A DNA stretch of 64,000 nucleotides from Nocardia asteroides (GTDB lineage Bacteria; Actinomycetota; Actinomycetes; Mycobacteriales; Mycobacteriaceae). Shown one piece after another: positions 46,641 to 55,248 of this stretch; the first letter of the stretch is position 1; every line of letters starts with the position of its first letter. The notes below the pieces were generated by a model. That model saw nothing but the letters and a program-made list of their open reading frames with translations, had not been told where the DNA came from and made no database searches. Made by a program: the position numbers and the translations under genes. Location of the stretch: assembly GCF_021183625.1 (NCBI RefSeq), contig NZ_CP089214.1, positions 4,960,001-5,024,000 on the forward strand. The letters are read 5' to 3'.

Positions 46641-47867
46641 CTACAGCGCGCGCAGCCGGTTCCGGCTGGCATAGACGTGCTCGGCGATGAGCGTGGCGAT
46701 CCGGTCCGGCGCCTCCAGCATGGGGACGTGGCCGACGCCGTTGACCAGGATGCGGTCGGCGGAGTCGGGGAGTTCGGCCAGGTAGCGGCGGGCGTAGACC
46801 CGGTTCGGGATCACCCGGTCGTACTCGGCGAGCAGGAGCCGCACCGGGGTGCCGAGCGTGGCGAGGTCGGGGAGCGCGGGGTGGCGCGCGCCGCCGAGCA
46901 GCAGGGGAACCATGGCCGCGCACTGCAGGACGGCCTGCACGGCGGCGCTGGAATCCCGGCGCGCGATCCGGCCCGGGTGCTTGGCCAGCGCGTACCCGGC
47001 CAGCCTTCGCACGACCGGGTTGTCCATCGGCCGCACCCCGATCCGCTTTCCCGCCTCGGCGAGCGGGACCAGCGCGAGGAACTTCAGCCCGACCCGGAAC
47101 TGGGTCAGGCTCGGCGAGCCCCAGCCGCCCGCCGGGGCGATCAGCGTCAGCGTGCGGGCCCGGCCGCGCCGCGCCAGCTCGGCGCCGATCCAGCCGCCGA
47201 GCGAGTTGCCCGCGATATGGCAGGTGCGCCAGCCTTTTTCGTCGAGCATTCTTTCGATCTCATCGGCCAGTGTGCGCACGTCGAGGTGGCCGTCGATCGG
47301 AGGGCCGCCCCAGTGGCCAGGCAGCGCCGGTGCGAAGACCTCGCACCGTGCCGCCATCCGTGCCGCCACCTGCTCCCAGCAGTGCGGGGAGAGCAGGAAG
47401 CCGTGCAGGAGCAGGAGCGGGTCGCCGGAGCCGATGTGGATCGCCGCGATGGGCTGCGGGCGGGCGGGGGTGGGGCGCTTCGGTTTCGGTGCTGGTTCCG
47501 GGGCCGGGCGCACGGGTAGCGGCACTACCCGGCGGGTGCCGGAGGGGCGGGTCAGGGGTTCGGTGTCCGGGGCGGAAGCCGGCTGCGATCGGTGCGGTAG
47601 ATCCGCGAAGCCCTGTGCGGCGTCTGCCTCGGCGCATGCGGTGCTCACCTCCGGTGGGGTGGATGCCGCCATGGACGGGGTGGTGGCCCTCGCGTCGAGG
47701 GCGGCGTCCGAGGCCACTGCGAGCGCCGGGGCCGGAAGCGGCTCGCCTACGGCGGGAGCCAGCGTTCGCGGGTCCGGAACGATCGCGTCGAGCGGCCCGA
47801 CCCTGCGGCGGCGGACGAAGGTGGCGCGCGGGAAAGTGCGGCGGAATGAACCGGTGTCGGACGACAT
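46641..47867 (-). CDS. Alpha/beta hydrolase with long Pro/Ala-rich N-terminal extension
   Basis: In this 408-residue protein, residues 140-408 form a standard alpha/beta hydrolase: oxyanion HGFLLSPHCW (155-164), nucleophile GNSLGGW (Ser222), Asp350 in AEYDRVIP and His380 in GVGHVPML. Residues 1-138 are low-complexity Pro/Ala/Arg-rich without a signal peptide, probably disordered. ATG 47867 has an AAGGGG site about 8 nt upstream. The stop abuts the stop of the convergent SDR. The natural ester or C-C substrate is unknown. Confidence 0.83.
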   Translation of the reverse strand: MSSDTGSFRRTFPRATFVRRRRVGPLDAIVPDPRTLAPAVGEPLPAPALAVASDAALDARATTPSMAASTPPEVSTACAEADAAQGFADLPHRSQPASAPDTEPLTRPSGTRRVVPLPVRPAPEPAPKPKRPTPARPQPIAAIHIGSGDPLLLLHGFLLSPHCWEQVAARMAARCEVFAPALPGHWGGPPIDGHLDVRTLADEIERMLDEKGWRTCHIAGNSLGGWIGAELARRGRARTLTLIAPAGGWGSPSLTQFRVGLKFLALVPLAEAGKRIGVRPMDNPVVRRLAGYALAKHPGRIARRDSSAAVQAVLQCAAMVPLLLGGARHPALPDLATLGTPVRLLLAEYDRVIPNRVYARRYLAELPDSADRILVNGVGHVPMLEAPDRIATLIAEHVYASRNRLRAL

Positions 47868-48041
47868 CGTCAACACCCCTTCCTGGGCGGTGACGGCGGT
47901 GTCGCGACGCCCGGGGGTCGTTCGCCGGGGCCGGTCGGCTCCGGAGTTGCGGAGCCCGCCGGTGCGGAGGGCTCCCGCGGACGCCCGGCGCCGGGTGTGG
48001 CGCCGGAAACGTACGTGTGACCAGCATTGTACGGTTTTCCG

Positions 48042-48878
48042 GTGCCAGGAATCATCACAACCGTGAACGTCAACGGCGTCCGGGCGGCAACCGGCAAGGG
48101 GCTGCTGGAGTGGCTCGCCACCACCGCGGCCGACGTCGTCTGCCTGCAGGAGACCAGGGCCAGCGACCCCCAGACCCGCGCCGCGCTCGCCCCCGCGCTC
48201 GGCGAGTGGCACCTGGCGAACGCCGAGCCAGGGGCGAAGGGCCGCGCCGGCGTCGCGATCCTCTCCCGGCGGGAGCCGTCGGCCGTCCGGATCGGCTTCG
48301 GCAGTGCGGAATTCGACGGGAGTGGCCGGTACCTGGAGGCGGACTTCGACGGGCTGACCGTCGCCAGCGTCTACGTCCCCTCCGGCGACGTCGGCACCCC
48401 GCGCCAGGACGAGAAGTCCCGCTTCCTCACCGAATTCGGCGCACACCTGGCGGCTCGCGGCGGTGCCGCTGTCGTGGCGGGCGACTGGAATATCGCGCAC
48501 ACCGAGCGGGATTTGAAGGCTTGGAAAGCCAATCGCAAGTCGTCCGGGTTCCTCCCCGAGGAGCGGGCCTGGATCGACGGACTCCTCGCCGACGGGTGGG
48601 TGGACGTCGTCCGCGCCCTGCACCCCGAGGGTGACGGCCCGTACTCCTGGTGGTCCTACCGCGGCCGCGCCTACGACAACGACGCCGGCTGGCGCATCGA
48701 CGCGGTCTTCGCGACCCCTGATGTCGCGCACTTCGCGGAGTCCGCGCGCGTGGAGCGGGCGGCGACCTACGCCGAGCGGTGGTCCGATCACGCCCCGGTC
48801 ACGGTCGGATTCAGCGAGCTTCCGGGGATCACCGGCACCCGGACCGGCACGGCCCTGGTGGGAAGCCGCACCTCCTAG
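48042..48878 (+). CDS. xth: Exodeoxyribonuclease III (AP endonuclease, ExoA/Xth type)
   Basis: This 278-residue EEP-fold nuclease acts in base-excision repair (AP-site cleavage, 3' phosphate removal). Motifs are ITTVNVNGVRAA, CLQETRAS (metal Glu), VASVYVPSG, GDWNIAHTERDLK (Asp-Asn pair), SWWSYRGRAYDNDAGWRIDAVF (DNA-binding loop) and WSDHAPV (catalytic Asp-His). GTG 48042 is chosen because the conserved N-terminus begins there (PGIITTVNVNG); there is no ATG. The 3' end overlaps the convergent small gene by 4 nt. Confidence 0.93.
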   Translation: MPGIITTVNVNGVRAATGKGLLEWLATTAADVVCLQETRASDPQTRAALAPALGEWHLANAEPGAKGRAGVAILSRREPSAVRIGFGSAEFDGSGRYLEADFDGLTVASVYVPSGDVGTPRQDEKSRFLTEFGAHLAARGGAAVVAGDWNIAHTERDLKAWKANRKSSGFLPEERAWIDGLLADGWVDVVRALHPEGDGPYSWWSYRGRAYDNDAGWRIDAVFATPDVAHFAESARVERAATYAERWSDHAPVTVGFSELPGITGTRTGTALVGSRTS

Positions 48879-49237
48879 GTGATCAGGTACAGCCGTTCGT
48901 TCGGCAGACGGCGAAACTGCGGAGCGCAGTCGCTGTCCACCCGCACCGCATCCACATACCGGCGTTCCGCGTGCTCCTGCACGAAGATCAGCGCCGCCGT
49001 CAGGCAGGCGATGTAGTCCAGCGGTATTCCGCCGAGCCGGATGCTCAGATGCACGTCCGGCTCGTCGGGCGCCGGAGAGGCGGGCATCGGCAGCACGGGA
49101 CGTTCTCGCCCGCCGGGAGCCGGCCCCTCCCAGTTGCGGAGCGCGACTGCGACGGCTTCCAACGTCTCCGCTGAGACAGTGCGGTGTTGCCCCCGTATCC
49201 GAGGATGCGGAACACGTTGTGGCAGTGACCTTCTCAT
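48875..49237 (-). CDS. Hypothetical protein divergent from XRE regulator
   Basis: This 120-residue protein was not recognised. It has a basic N-terminal segment (MRRSLPQRVPHPRIRGQHRTVS), a helix (ETLEAVAVALRNW), a Pro-rich loop and a C-terminal part with LGGIPLDYIACLTAALIFVQEHAERRYVDAVRVDSD. There are no signal or catalytic motifs. ATG 49237 has an AAGGGGGA site 5-6 nt upstream. It is divergent from the XRE/NUDIX-DUF6879 gene pair, suggesting a functional association. Confidence 0.6.
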   Translation of the reverse strand: MRRSLPQRVPHPRIRGQHRTVSAETLEAVAVALRNWEGPAPGGRERPVLPMPASPAPDEPDVHLSIRLGGIPLDYIACLTAALIFVQEHAERRYVDAVRVDSDCAPQFRRLPNERLYLIT

Positions 49238-49291
49238 CAGTTCCCCCTTCGCTGCCTGGTTCGCGCTCGACACCAGGAGCGGAGGAGCCGA

Positions 49292-49297
49292 TACCCT
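49292..49297 (+). promoter_or_regulatory. Candidate -10 element for the XRE regulator
   Basis: TACCCT fits the actinobacterial TAnnnT -10. A TCGACA at 49267-49272 could serve as -35 with a long 19-nt spacer. It lies 39 nt before the XRE start codon. Confidence 0.3.
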
Positions 49298-49335
49298 TGA
49301 TGCGAGGTGACGCCAGGCGGGAAGGTGGTCCCACG

Positions 49336-50556
49336 ATGACAATCGACGAACTCCCGATCGGGATGCGCATCAAACGGCTCCGGACACGGAGGGGCATGTC
49401 GAGGCCGGTGCTGGCCGGACTTCTCGGCCGGTCCGCCGAGTGGGTCAAGGCCGTGGAGAACGGCCGTATCAAGACCCCGGCGCTACCGATGCTGCTCCGC
49501 ATTGCCCGGGCTCTCGAAATCAAAGACCTGGCCGAGCTGACCGGAGACGGTTACGCGGTCCCCGTCGGCGTATTCGCCGGCGAACGACATGCGGCACTGA
49601 CCGACGTGCAACAGGCGCTCACCGATTACCGAATGCACAACGCGTCACGACCGGAATCGGTGGGGCACCTGGCGGTGCGCCTGAATCAGGCTTGGACGAT
49701 TCGCCATTCCAGCCCGGATCACAGAACACAACTGGGTGCCCTGTTACCCGGTCTTATCCGGGATGCGCAGGGCGCGGTACGAGCCGGCGGACCGGACCGC
49801 CGATCCGCACGCCGGGTACTTGCGGGCGTCTATCAACTGGCGGATTTCTACGTCGCCTATCAACCCGCCCCTGAGCTGGTCTGGCTCGTCGCCGACCGGG
49901 CATTGAACGAGGGGTACGAATCCGACGACCCCTACGTCATCGCCTGTGGCGCCTGGGCGATGGTCCAGGCGCTGCGGGATTCGGGGCGTTGGGAGGAAGC
50001 GATCGGCCTCGCCCGGACAGCGGGTGAACGAATCGCTCCCTATCTCGATCGCGACAACACGCCGAACGATTGGCGCGGCATCGCTGGGGCGCTGGACGCC
50101 GAGCTCGCCTACGTCCACGCTCGCCGCGGTCGGCATGGTGAAGCATGGGCATACTGGGAGAGGGCCGATCGGGTGGCCAGTGCGCTCGGCGCTGACTATC
50201 GGCACGTCCAGACCTCGTTCTCGACGCCGGTTATGGCAGCACACGCCACGACCCTCGGCGTGGAATTGCGACGATCCGGAGAAGCGGTGCGGGCAGCGAA
50301 CAGCTTCGACGCCGGCAGCATCGCGTCGGTGCCGCGACGATCCCGCCACTTCATCGAGGTGGCGCGAGCACACACGCAGCGTGCTGAACACGTGGTCGCA
50401 TTCGCGCTGCTGGACAAGGCGGCACAAACCGCGCCCGAGACTATTCGGTACAACGGTTTCGCGCGGGAGATGTTGCACGGGTTGCGGAAGAATCCGCCGT
50501 CGGGGTTGCGCACCGATATTCGGCGATTGTGCGATGAGGTCGGTATCGCGGCGTAG
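49336..50556 (+). CDS. XRE-family HTH regulator with helical (TPR-like) C-terminus
   Basis: This 406-residue protein has a helix-turn-helix at residues about 8-65 (MRIKRLRTRRGMSRPVLAGLLGRSAEWVKAVENGRIKTPALPMLLRIARAL) and a long helical region. The latter has TPR-like pairs, for example ACGAWAMVQALRDSGRWEEAIGLARTAGERIAP and LDAELAYVHARRGRHGEAWAYWERAD. Such proteins are common in nocardiae and streptomycetes, often upstream of small effector genes. Codons here use more A/T at third positions than in neighbouring housekeeping genes. It ends 44 nt before the NUDIX-DUF6879 gene, probably the same transcript. Confidence 0.8.
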   Translation: MTIDELPIGMRIKRLRTRRGMSRPVLAGLLGRSAEWVKAVENGRIKTPALPMLLRIARALEIKDLAELTGDGYAVPVGVFAGERHAALTDVQQALTDYRMHNASRPESVGHLAVRLNQAWTIRHSSPDHRTQLGALLPGLIRDAQGAVRAGGPDRRSARRVLAGVYQLADFYVAYQPAPELVWLVADRALNEGYESDDPYVIACGAWAMVQALRDSGRWEEAIGLARTAGERIAPYLDRDNTPNDWRGIAGALDAELAYVHARRGRHGEAWAYWERADRVASALGADYRHVQTSFSTPVMAAHATTLGVELRRSGEAVRAANSFDAGSIASVPRRSRHFIEVARAHTQRAEHVVAFALLDKAAQTAPETIRYNGFAREMLHGLRKNPPSGLRTDIRRLCDEVGIAA

Positions 50557-50600
50557 TCGGGCAGTGCGCGGCAGTGTCACATCGACGCAAGGATTCGCGG

Positions 50601-51515
50601 GTGGGCGCACGGCGTGATCACTACCGAGACCCGGACGCGCCACTTCCGAACTCGCTGAGGCCGGGGGCTGCGGCACTGGTCACCGATGAGTGCGGACGCG
50701 TGCTGATGCAGCGCCGCGGTGACTCGGGCAACTGGTCGCTTCCCGGCGGGATCATGGAAGTGGGTGAGACGCTCGGAGAGTGCGCTGTCCGGGAGACCCG
50801 CGAAGAAACCGGGCTCGATATAGCGATCACCGGACTGCTGGGCATCTATACCGACCCCCAGCACGTGATCGCCTATGCGAACGGCGAGGTCAGACAGGAG
50901 TTCGCGGTGGTCTACTACGGCCGGGTGACCGGTGGGGAGATCGCGGAGTCCGACGAGTCGACGGAAGTGAGATTTATGCTCTACCTACAGTCCGAGCCGC
51001 CCGACTGGACCGCTCTCTTCGACGAATGCCGAGCGGAAGCGTTCCATCTGGAGGTCGGGGACGTCTACGCCGTGCCCACCGAGTCGGAGCGATTCCGCCG
51101 CTTCCTCGAGGGTGAGCCCGCGCTGCCGGACGAGCACAAGAACCGGTGGAACGATCTCATCCGAGAGACCACGCGAAGGGGCGTAGTCGTCGGCCGGGTG
51201 CGGGTCGTCACCGTCCCGCACACCGACTACCACCGCTGGCTGCTCTCGGTGACCGACACGAACACGGCCGCGGGTGAGGACATCCGATACGTTCTTCGGC
51301 ATCTCGCTGGAGAGGTCCCGCCCGATGACTGGTGGCTCCTCGACAACGAACGGGTCGTCTACAACATGGTCGGCGCGGACCGGAAACCGGCAGGGCTGGC
51401 GGTGACCGCCGACGCCGGAATCGTCGGGTACTGCCGGAGTGTGAAAGAACGGCTGTGGGCGTCGGCCATCCCCTATGGCGAGTACGTCGGCCGTGCCCGA
51501 GCTACCGACGGGTGA
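50601..51515 (+). CDS. NUDIX hydrolase fused to a DUF6879 domain
   Basis: This is a single 304-residue frame with two parts. Residues about 1-130 are a NUDIX hydrolase with the full box (Gly50 to Leu72: GX5EX7REUXEEXGU, REUXEEXGU read as RETREETGL). Residues about 130-300 match DUF6879: CRAEAFHLEVGDVYAVPTE, RFLEGEP, TTRRGVVVGRVRVVTVP, AAGEDIRYVLRHL and DDWWLLDNERVVYNM. DUF6879 proteins usually stand alone next to HTH regulators, so the fusion is unusual. GTG 50601 is preferred, with AAGGA 7 nt upstream; GTG 50574 is possible. The reaction of DUF6879 is unknown. Confidence 0.78.
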   Translation: MGARRDHYRDPDAPLPNSLRPGAAALVTDECGRVLMQRRGDSGNWSLPGGIMEVGETLGECAVRETREETGLDIAITGLLGIYTDPQHVIAYANGEVRQEFAVVYYGRVTGGEIAESDESTEVRFMLYLQSEPPDWTALFDECRAEAFHLEVGDVYAVPTESERFRRFLEGEPALPDEHKNRWNDLIRETTRRGVVVGRVRVVTVPHTDYHRWLLSVTDTNTAAGEDIRYVLRHLAGEVPPDDWWLLDNERVVYNMVGADRKPAGLAVTADAGIVGYCRSVKERLWASAIPYGEYVGRARATDG

Positions 51516-51569
51516 CGTAGATTTCTCTGTCATGACGACAAGCCGCGCGACCGGCAAGGCGCAGTACCG

Positions 51570-52067
51570 ATGAGCGAGGCGCAGAAGGGCAGAAGCGCCC
51601 TGACGAAGGTCCTGATAGCGCTCGGCGGGCTGGTCGTCGTAGTCCTGGTCGGGTTGTTCGCCCGCGGCGGTGACGATCCCGGCAGCGCAGCGCCGGCGAC
51701 ATCCGCGGCGACCCAACCGGCGAAGCCGGCGGCGCCGTCGACCACGCCGGGCGAGCGGAACGCCCCGATCACCGCCCAGGCACCGGGCGTCCCGCCCCGC
51801 GCCTACGACACCCTGACCGAGATCGACGCCGGCCGCTGGCCGGACTCCGCCGACGCCCCCGGGACCAAGGGCGGCGACCGCTGGCAGAACCGCGAGGGCA
51901 CCCTGCCGCGCACCGGCACCGACGGCAAACCCGTCACCTACCAGGAGTGGGACGTCAACCCCAAGCAGCGCAACCGGACCCGCGACGCCGAGAGAATAGT
52001 CACCGGCAGCGACGGCACCGCCTGGTACACCGGCGACCACTACGCCACCTTCACGAGGATGCGCTGA
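51570..52067 (+). CDS. Secreted/membrane-anchored barnase-type (N1/T1 family) ribonuclease
   Basis: This 165-residue protein has a single N-terminal hydrophobic segment (about 13-30, VLIALGGLVVVVLVGLFARGG; signal or anchor) and a Pro/Ala/Thr linker. A C-terminal microbial RNase domain (about 75-165) follows, with catalytic Glu126 (VTYQEWDVN), Arg142 (DAERIVTGSDG) and His157 (TGDHYATF). This is a guanyl-preferring RNase family with a role in killing or scavenging outside the cell. Its TGA overlaps the ATG of the barstar-like gene by 1 nt, so toxin and inhibitor are co-translated. Confidence 0.87.
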   Translation: MSEAQKGRSALTKVLIALGGLVVVVLVGLFARGGDDPGSAAPATSAATQPAKPAAPSTTPGERNAPITAQAPGVPPRAYDTLTEIDAGRWPDSADAPGTKGGDRWQNREGTLPRTGTDGKPVTYQEWDVNPKQRNRTRDAERIVTGSDGTAWYTGDHYATFTRMR

Positions 52068-52519
52068 TGACCAGGCCCGTCTCGCTGGCCCGCTTCTTGA
52101 CGCAGGAACACCCCCCGCTCGGCTCGCTGGCGGTCGACCCGGCCGAATTCAGCGAGGTCAGGCACCGCGCACCGGCCGGCTTCGTGGTGCGCGAGCTGCG
52201 CGGCAGCCGGATGCGCACCATCCACGGGGTGTTCGACGAGTTCGCCGCCGCCTTCCAGTTCCCGTACTACTTCGGCGCCAACAAGGACGCCTTCGACGAG
52301 TGCCTGCGCGATCTCGACGAGAGTCTCGGCGCGGCCCCGGGGTACCTGGCGGTGATCAGGGATTCGGCCGAGCTGCTGGCCGAGCAGCCCGCCGAGCGGG
52401 GCTGGTTCGCGGAGGCGGTGCGGGACGGCGCGGAGTACTGGGCGCGCCGCGAGGTCCGGTTCCGGGTGGTGCTGCAGGGCGAGCCCGCCCCGGTGCGCGC
52501 GGTGCCGCTCACGCTCTGA
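52067..52519 (+). CDS. Barstar-family ribonuclease inhibitor
   Basis: This 150-residue protein has the barstar core: VVRELRGSRMRTIHGVFDEFAAAFQFPYYFGANKDAFDECLRDL, matching 'l.g......~~f...~~aa~~FP.yfG.NwDAl.dcL.dl'. It acts in the cytoplasm as the immunity protein for the neighbouring RNase. It is translationally coupled to the RNase and its 3' end overlaps the convergent tetR gene by 11 nt. Confidence 0.88.
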   Translation: MTRPVSLARFLTQEHPPLGSLAVDPAEFSEVRHRAPAGFVVRELRGSRMRTIHGVFDEFAAAFQFPYYFGANKDAFDECLRDLDESLGAAPGYLAVIRDSAELLAEQPAERGWFAEAVRDGAEYWARREVRFRVVLQGEPAPVRAVPLTL

Positions 52520-53147
52520 AGCGGCGCGCCAGATCCTCGCCGAGCAGCACGAACACATCGGTGGTGTGCTCGATCAGCTGCTCCTTGCTCATGGTCAGGT
52601 CGCCCTGTAGCCAGACCGTCAGGGTCTGCACGAGGCCGCCGACGAGGTAGGTGGCGCGGAAGTCGATGAGCGGGTCCGAGGTGGGGTCGGTGACGCCGTA
52701 GATGTCGCCGCCCTGGGCCGCCACCAACCGGGCGAAGGCGCGGACCGTGGCATTGGTGCGGGCCCGCAGCTCGGGGGTCGCCATGCCGGCGATCAGCGCG
52801 ACCTCGGCCTTGCGCGGGTCGTCGGTGAGCAGGTGGATGCCCGCGGCGATGGCGGCGTGCGCCTTGGCGCCCGGCTCGTCGGGGGCGGTGCGCAGCGCGG
52901 TCAGGATGGCGACGGCGAGCTCCTCGGCGATGTCGTCGATCAGCGCGCTGAGCACCGCGTCCCTGCTGTCGAAGCTCTCGTAGTAGTACCGCTCGTTCAG
53001 CCCGGCCGCGGTGCACAGCCCGGAGACGGTGAGCTTACCGAGGCCGTGCGCGCCGATGATCTCCAGCGCCGCCGTGAGCAGGGCCGATCGCCGCTGCGCC
53101 CGCCGCTCGTCGGCGGAGACGCCGCCGTAGGTCCGCTGGGCTGTCAC
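52509..53147 (-). CDS. TetR-family transcriptional regulator
   Basis: This 212-residue protein has an N-terminal HTH (RRSALLTAALEIIGAHGLGKLTVSGLCTAAGLNERYYYESFDSRDAVLSALI), with the NERYYYESF variation typical of mycobacterial/nocardial TetR proteins. A helical ligand domain follows. GTG 53147 is preferred over ATG 53201 because a 12-bp palindrome (53161-53172), a likely operator, lies between them. It is divergent from the DUF2236 gene, its likely target. Confidence 0.82.
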   Translation of the reverse strand: MTAQRTYGGVSADERRAQRRSALLTAALEIIGAHGLGKLTVSGLCTAAGLNERYYYESFDSRDAVLSALIDDIAEELAVAILTALRTAPDEPGAKAHAAIAAGIHLLTDDPRKAEVALIAGMATPELRARTNATVRAFARLVAAQGGDIYGVTDPTSDPLIDFRATYLVGGLVQTLTVWLQGDLTMSKEQLIEHTTDVFVLLGEDLARRFRA

Positions 53148-53160
53148 AGTCTCGATTCTG

Positions 53161-53172
53161 ACACGGCCGTGT
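53161..53172. promoter_or_regulatory. Palindrome ACACGGCCGTGT, candidate TetR operator
   Basis: A perfect 12-bp dyad sits 14 nt upstream of the tetR GTG and about 80 nt upstream of the divergent DUF2236 start, a suitable place for a shared operator. Confidence 0.4.
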
Positions 53173-53252
53173 TCCGACTCCGCGCGGTTGCCCCGGGCCA
53201 TAATCTGGGGGATCATCTTGCCAGATGCCACGAGCGGAAGGCGGCACCCCCG

Positions 53253-54167
53253 ATGAGCACCGGATACTTCGCGGACGGCTCCATGGTCAGGCGGGTCATG
53301 AGCAAGCGGATCGTCGGCCTGACCTACGGGCAGCGCGCGCTCGTGGTCGGCGCGGTGAATCCGCTGCTCTACGTCGGCACCGCCGAGAACACCGCGCACC
53401 GCGCCACCCCGTACACCCGGCTCGCGCTCACCGGCAAGCTCTTCGAGGCGGTCTTCCTCGGCACGAAGGACGAGGCCGACCGGGCCCTTGCCTACACCGC
53501 GCGCAGGCACGCCCCGGTGCACGGCGCGCTGCCCGAGGACGCGGGCCCGCACCACCCGGCGGGCACCGCGTACTCCGCGAACGACCCGCAGCTGATGTTC
53601 CTGACCATGGCCTTCACCTTCGACTCCGCCGAGGTCATGTACGACCTGCTGGTGCACCGGCTCACCGACGGCGAGCGCGAGGGGCTCTACCAGGACTACG
53701 TCCGCTGGGGCGAGCTCTTCGGCATGCCGCGCGGCGCGGCCCCCGCGAGCTACCGCGGCTTCCGCGCGTACTTCGACGGCTACCTCGCCTCGGACGAGCT
53801 GTTCCTCACCGAGGAGGCGAGGCTGGTCGGCTCCTACCTGGCCGGGCAGCAGGTGCCGTACCCGCAGCGGCCGCCGCTGCAACAGGTCACCTCCGGCTTC
53901 TTCCTGCTGGTCCAGGGCAGCCTGCCGCCGCGCATCAGGGAGCTGTACGAGATGCGCTGGGGGCTGCGCGAGGAGGCCGGGTACCGCGCGCTGGCGCGGG
54001 CGGTGCGCGCCGCGCACCTGCGCCCGCCGCTGCTGCCGCCGGTGCTGCGCTCCACGCTGGCCGGGCCGAGCGCGCCGGTGTACCGGCTGGTCTCCAAGCG
54101 CGAGCAGGAGCTGGTGCGCACCGGAAGGCCGAGCATGCCGGGGGTGGACACCCGGAATTCCGCTTGA
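53253..54167 (+). CDS. DUF2236 (MpaB/latex-clearing-like) oxygenase family protein
   Basis: This 304-residue protein has the DUF2236 pattern: GYFADGSMVRRVMSKRIVGLTYGQRALVVGAVNPL, then FEAVFLGTKDEADRALAYTARRHAPVHG with the conserved Arg/His cluster, SANDPQLMFLTMAFTFDSAEVMYD and EEARLVGSYLAGQ. Family members are haem-dependent oxygenases or uncharacterised actinobacterial proteins. No signal peptide is seen. It is divergent from a TetR regulator and upstream of trpS with a 22-nt gap. Confidence 0.82.
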   Translation: MSTGYFADGSMVRRVMSKRIVGLTYGQRALVVGAVNPLLYVGTAENTAHRATPYTRLALTGKLFEAVFLGTKDEADRALAYTARRHAPVHGALPEDAGPHHPAGTAYSANDPQLMFLTMAFTFDSAEVMYDLLVHRLTDGEREGLYQDYVRWGELFGMPRGAAPASYRGFRAYFDGYLASDELFLTEEARLVGSYLAGQQVPYPQRPPLQQVTSGFFLLVQGSLPPRIRELYEMRWGLREEAGYRALARAVRAAHLRPPLLPPVLRSTLAGPSAPVYRLVSKREQELVRTGRPSMPGVDTRNSA

Positions 54168-54189
54168 TGCCGCGTGCGAAGATCGGGGC

Positions 54190-55215
54190 ATGTCCAGCTC
54201 CGCGCAGCCCGGTGAGCGCAAACAGCGCGTGCTCTCCGGGATCCAGCCGACCAGTTCCTCGTTCCACCTCGGCAACTACCTGGGCGCGCTGCAGTACTGG
54301 GTCACCATGCAGGACGACTACGACGCCCTGTACTTCATCCCCGACCTGCACGCCATCACCGTCCCCCAGGACCCGAAGGAGCTGCGCGCCCGCACCCGCG
54401 GCGCCGCCGCGCAGCTGCTCGCCATCGGCATCGACCCGAAGAAGTCGACGCTCTTCGTGCAGAGCCAGGTGCCCGAGCACGCCGAGCTCGCCTGGGTGCT
54501 GAGCTGCATCACCGGCTTCGGCGAGGCGAGCCGGATGACCCAGTTCAAGGACAAGTCGCTCAAGCAGGGCGCGGACAACACCACCGTCGGGCTCTTCACC
54601 TACCCGGTGCTCATGGCCGCCGACATCCTGCTCTACCGCCCGCACCAGGTGCCGGTCGGCGAGGACCAGCGCCAGCACCTGGAGCTGACCCGGAATCTCG
54701 CGCAGCGCTTCAACACCCGCTTCAAGAAGACCTTCGTCGTGCCGGAGGCACACATCGTGAAGGGCACCGCCAAGATCTACGACCTGCAGGACCCGACCGC
54801 CAAGATGAGCAAATCGGCCTCGACCGACGCCGGGCTGATCAACCTGCTCGACGACCCGAAGGTGACGGCCAAGAAGATCCGCTCCGCGGTCACCGACACC
54901 GAGCGCGAGATTCGCTTCGACCAGGCGGCCAAGCCGGGCGTCAGCAACCTGCTGGTGATCCTGAGTTCGGTCACCGGCACCCCGATCGACACCCTCGAGA
55001 AGGATTACGCGGGCAAGGGTTACGGCGACCTGAAAGCCGACGTCGCCGCGGCCCTTGTCGAGTTCGTCACCCCGTTCCGCGCCCGGGTCGACGAGTACCT
55101 GAGTGATCAGGGCGAACTCGACCGCATCCTCGCCGCCGGTGCCGCGCGGGCGCGCGAGATCGCCGGCAACACGCTCGCACAGGTTTACGATCGGGTGGGG
55201 CTGCTCACTCGGTGA
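54190..55215 (+). CDS. trpS: Tryptophanyl-tRNA synthetase
   Basis: This is a class I aminoacyl-tRNA synthetase of 341 residues, the usual bacterial TrpRS length. The HIGH-equivalent is FHLGN (25-29). DLHAIT follows, then QGADNTTVGLFTYPVLMAADIL and VPVGEDQRQHLELTR for Trp/adenylate binding, and KMSKS at 205-209. Synteny with the following yihY and dacB genes matches mycobacteria. Confidence 0.97.
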   Translation: MSSSAQPGERKQRVLSGIQPTSSSFHLGNYLGALQYWVTMQDDYDALYFIPDLHAITVPQDPKELRARTRGAAAQLLAIGIDPKKSTLFVQSQVPEHAELAWVLSCITGFGEASRMTQFKDKSLKQGADNTTVGLFTYPVLMAADILLYRPHQVPVGEDQRQHLELTRNLAQRFNTRFKKTFVVPEAHIVKGTAKIYDLQDPTAKMSKSASTDAGLINLLDDPKVTAKKIRSAVTDTEREIRFDQAAKPGVSNLLVILSSVTGTPIDTLEKDYAGKGYGDLKADVAAALVEFVTPFRARVDEYLSDQGELDRILAAGAARAREIAGNTLAQVYDRVGLLTR

Positions 55216-55248
55216 GTAAGCGCGGGGGCCGAGCCGAGGGGCGAGACC

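Noticed and set aside
53148..53201. Upstream ATG start for the TetR gene at 53201
   Set aside because: It would place coding sequence over a perfect palindrome and the divergent promoter; the extra 18 residues are atypical. It is not fully excluded.
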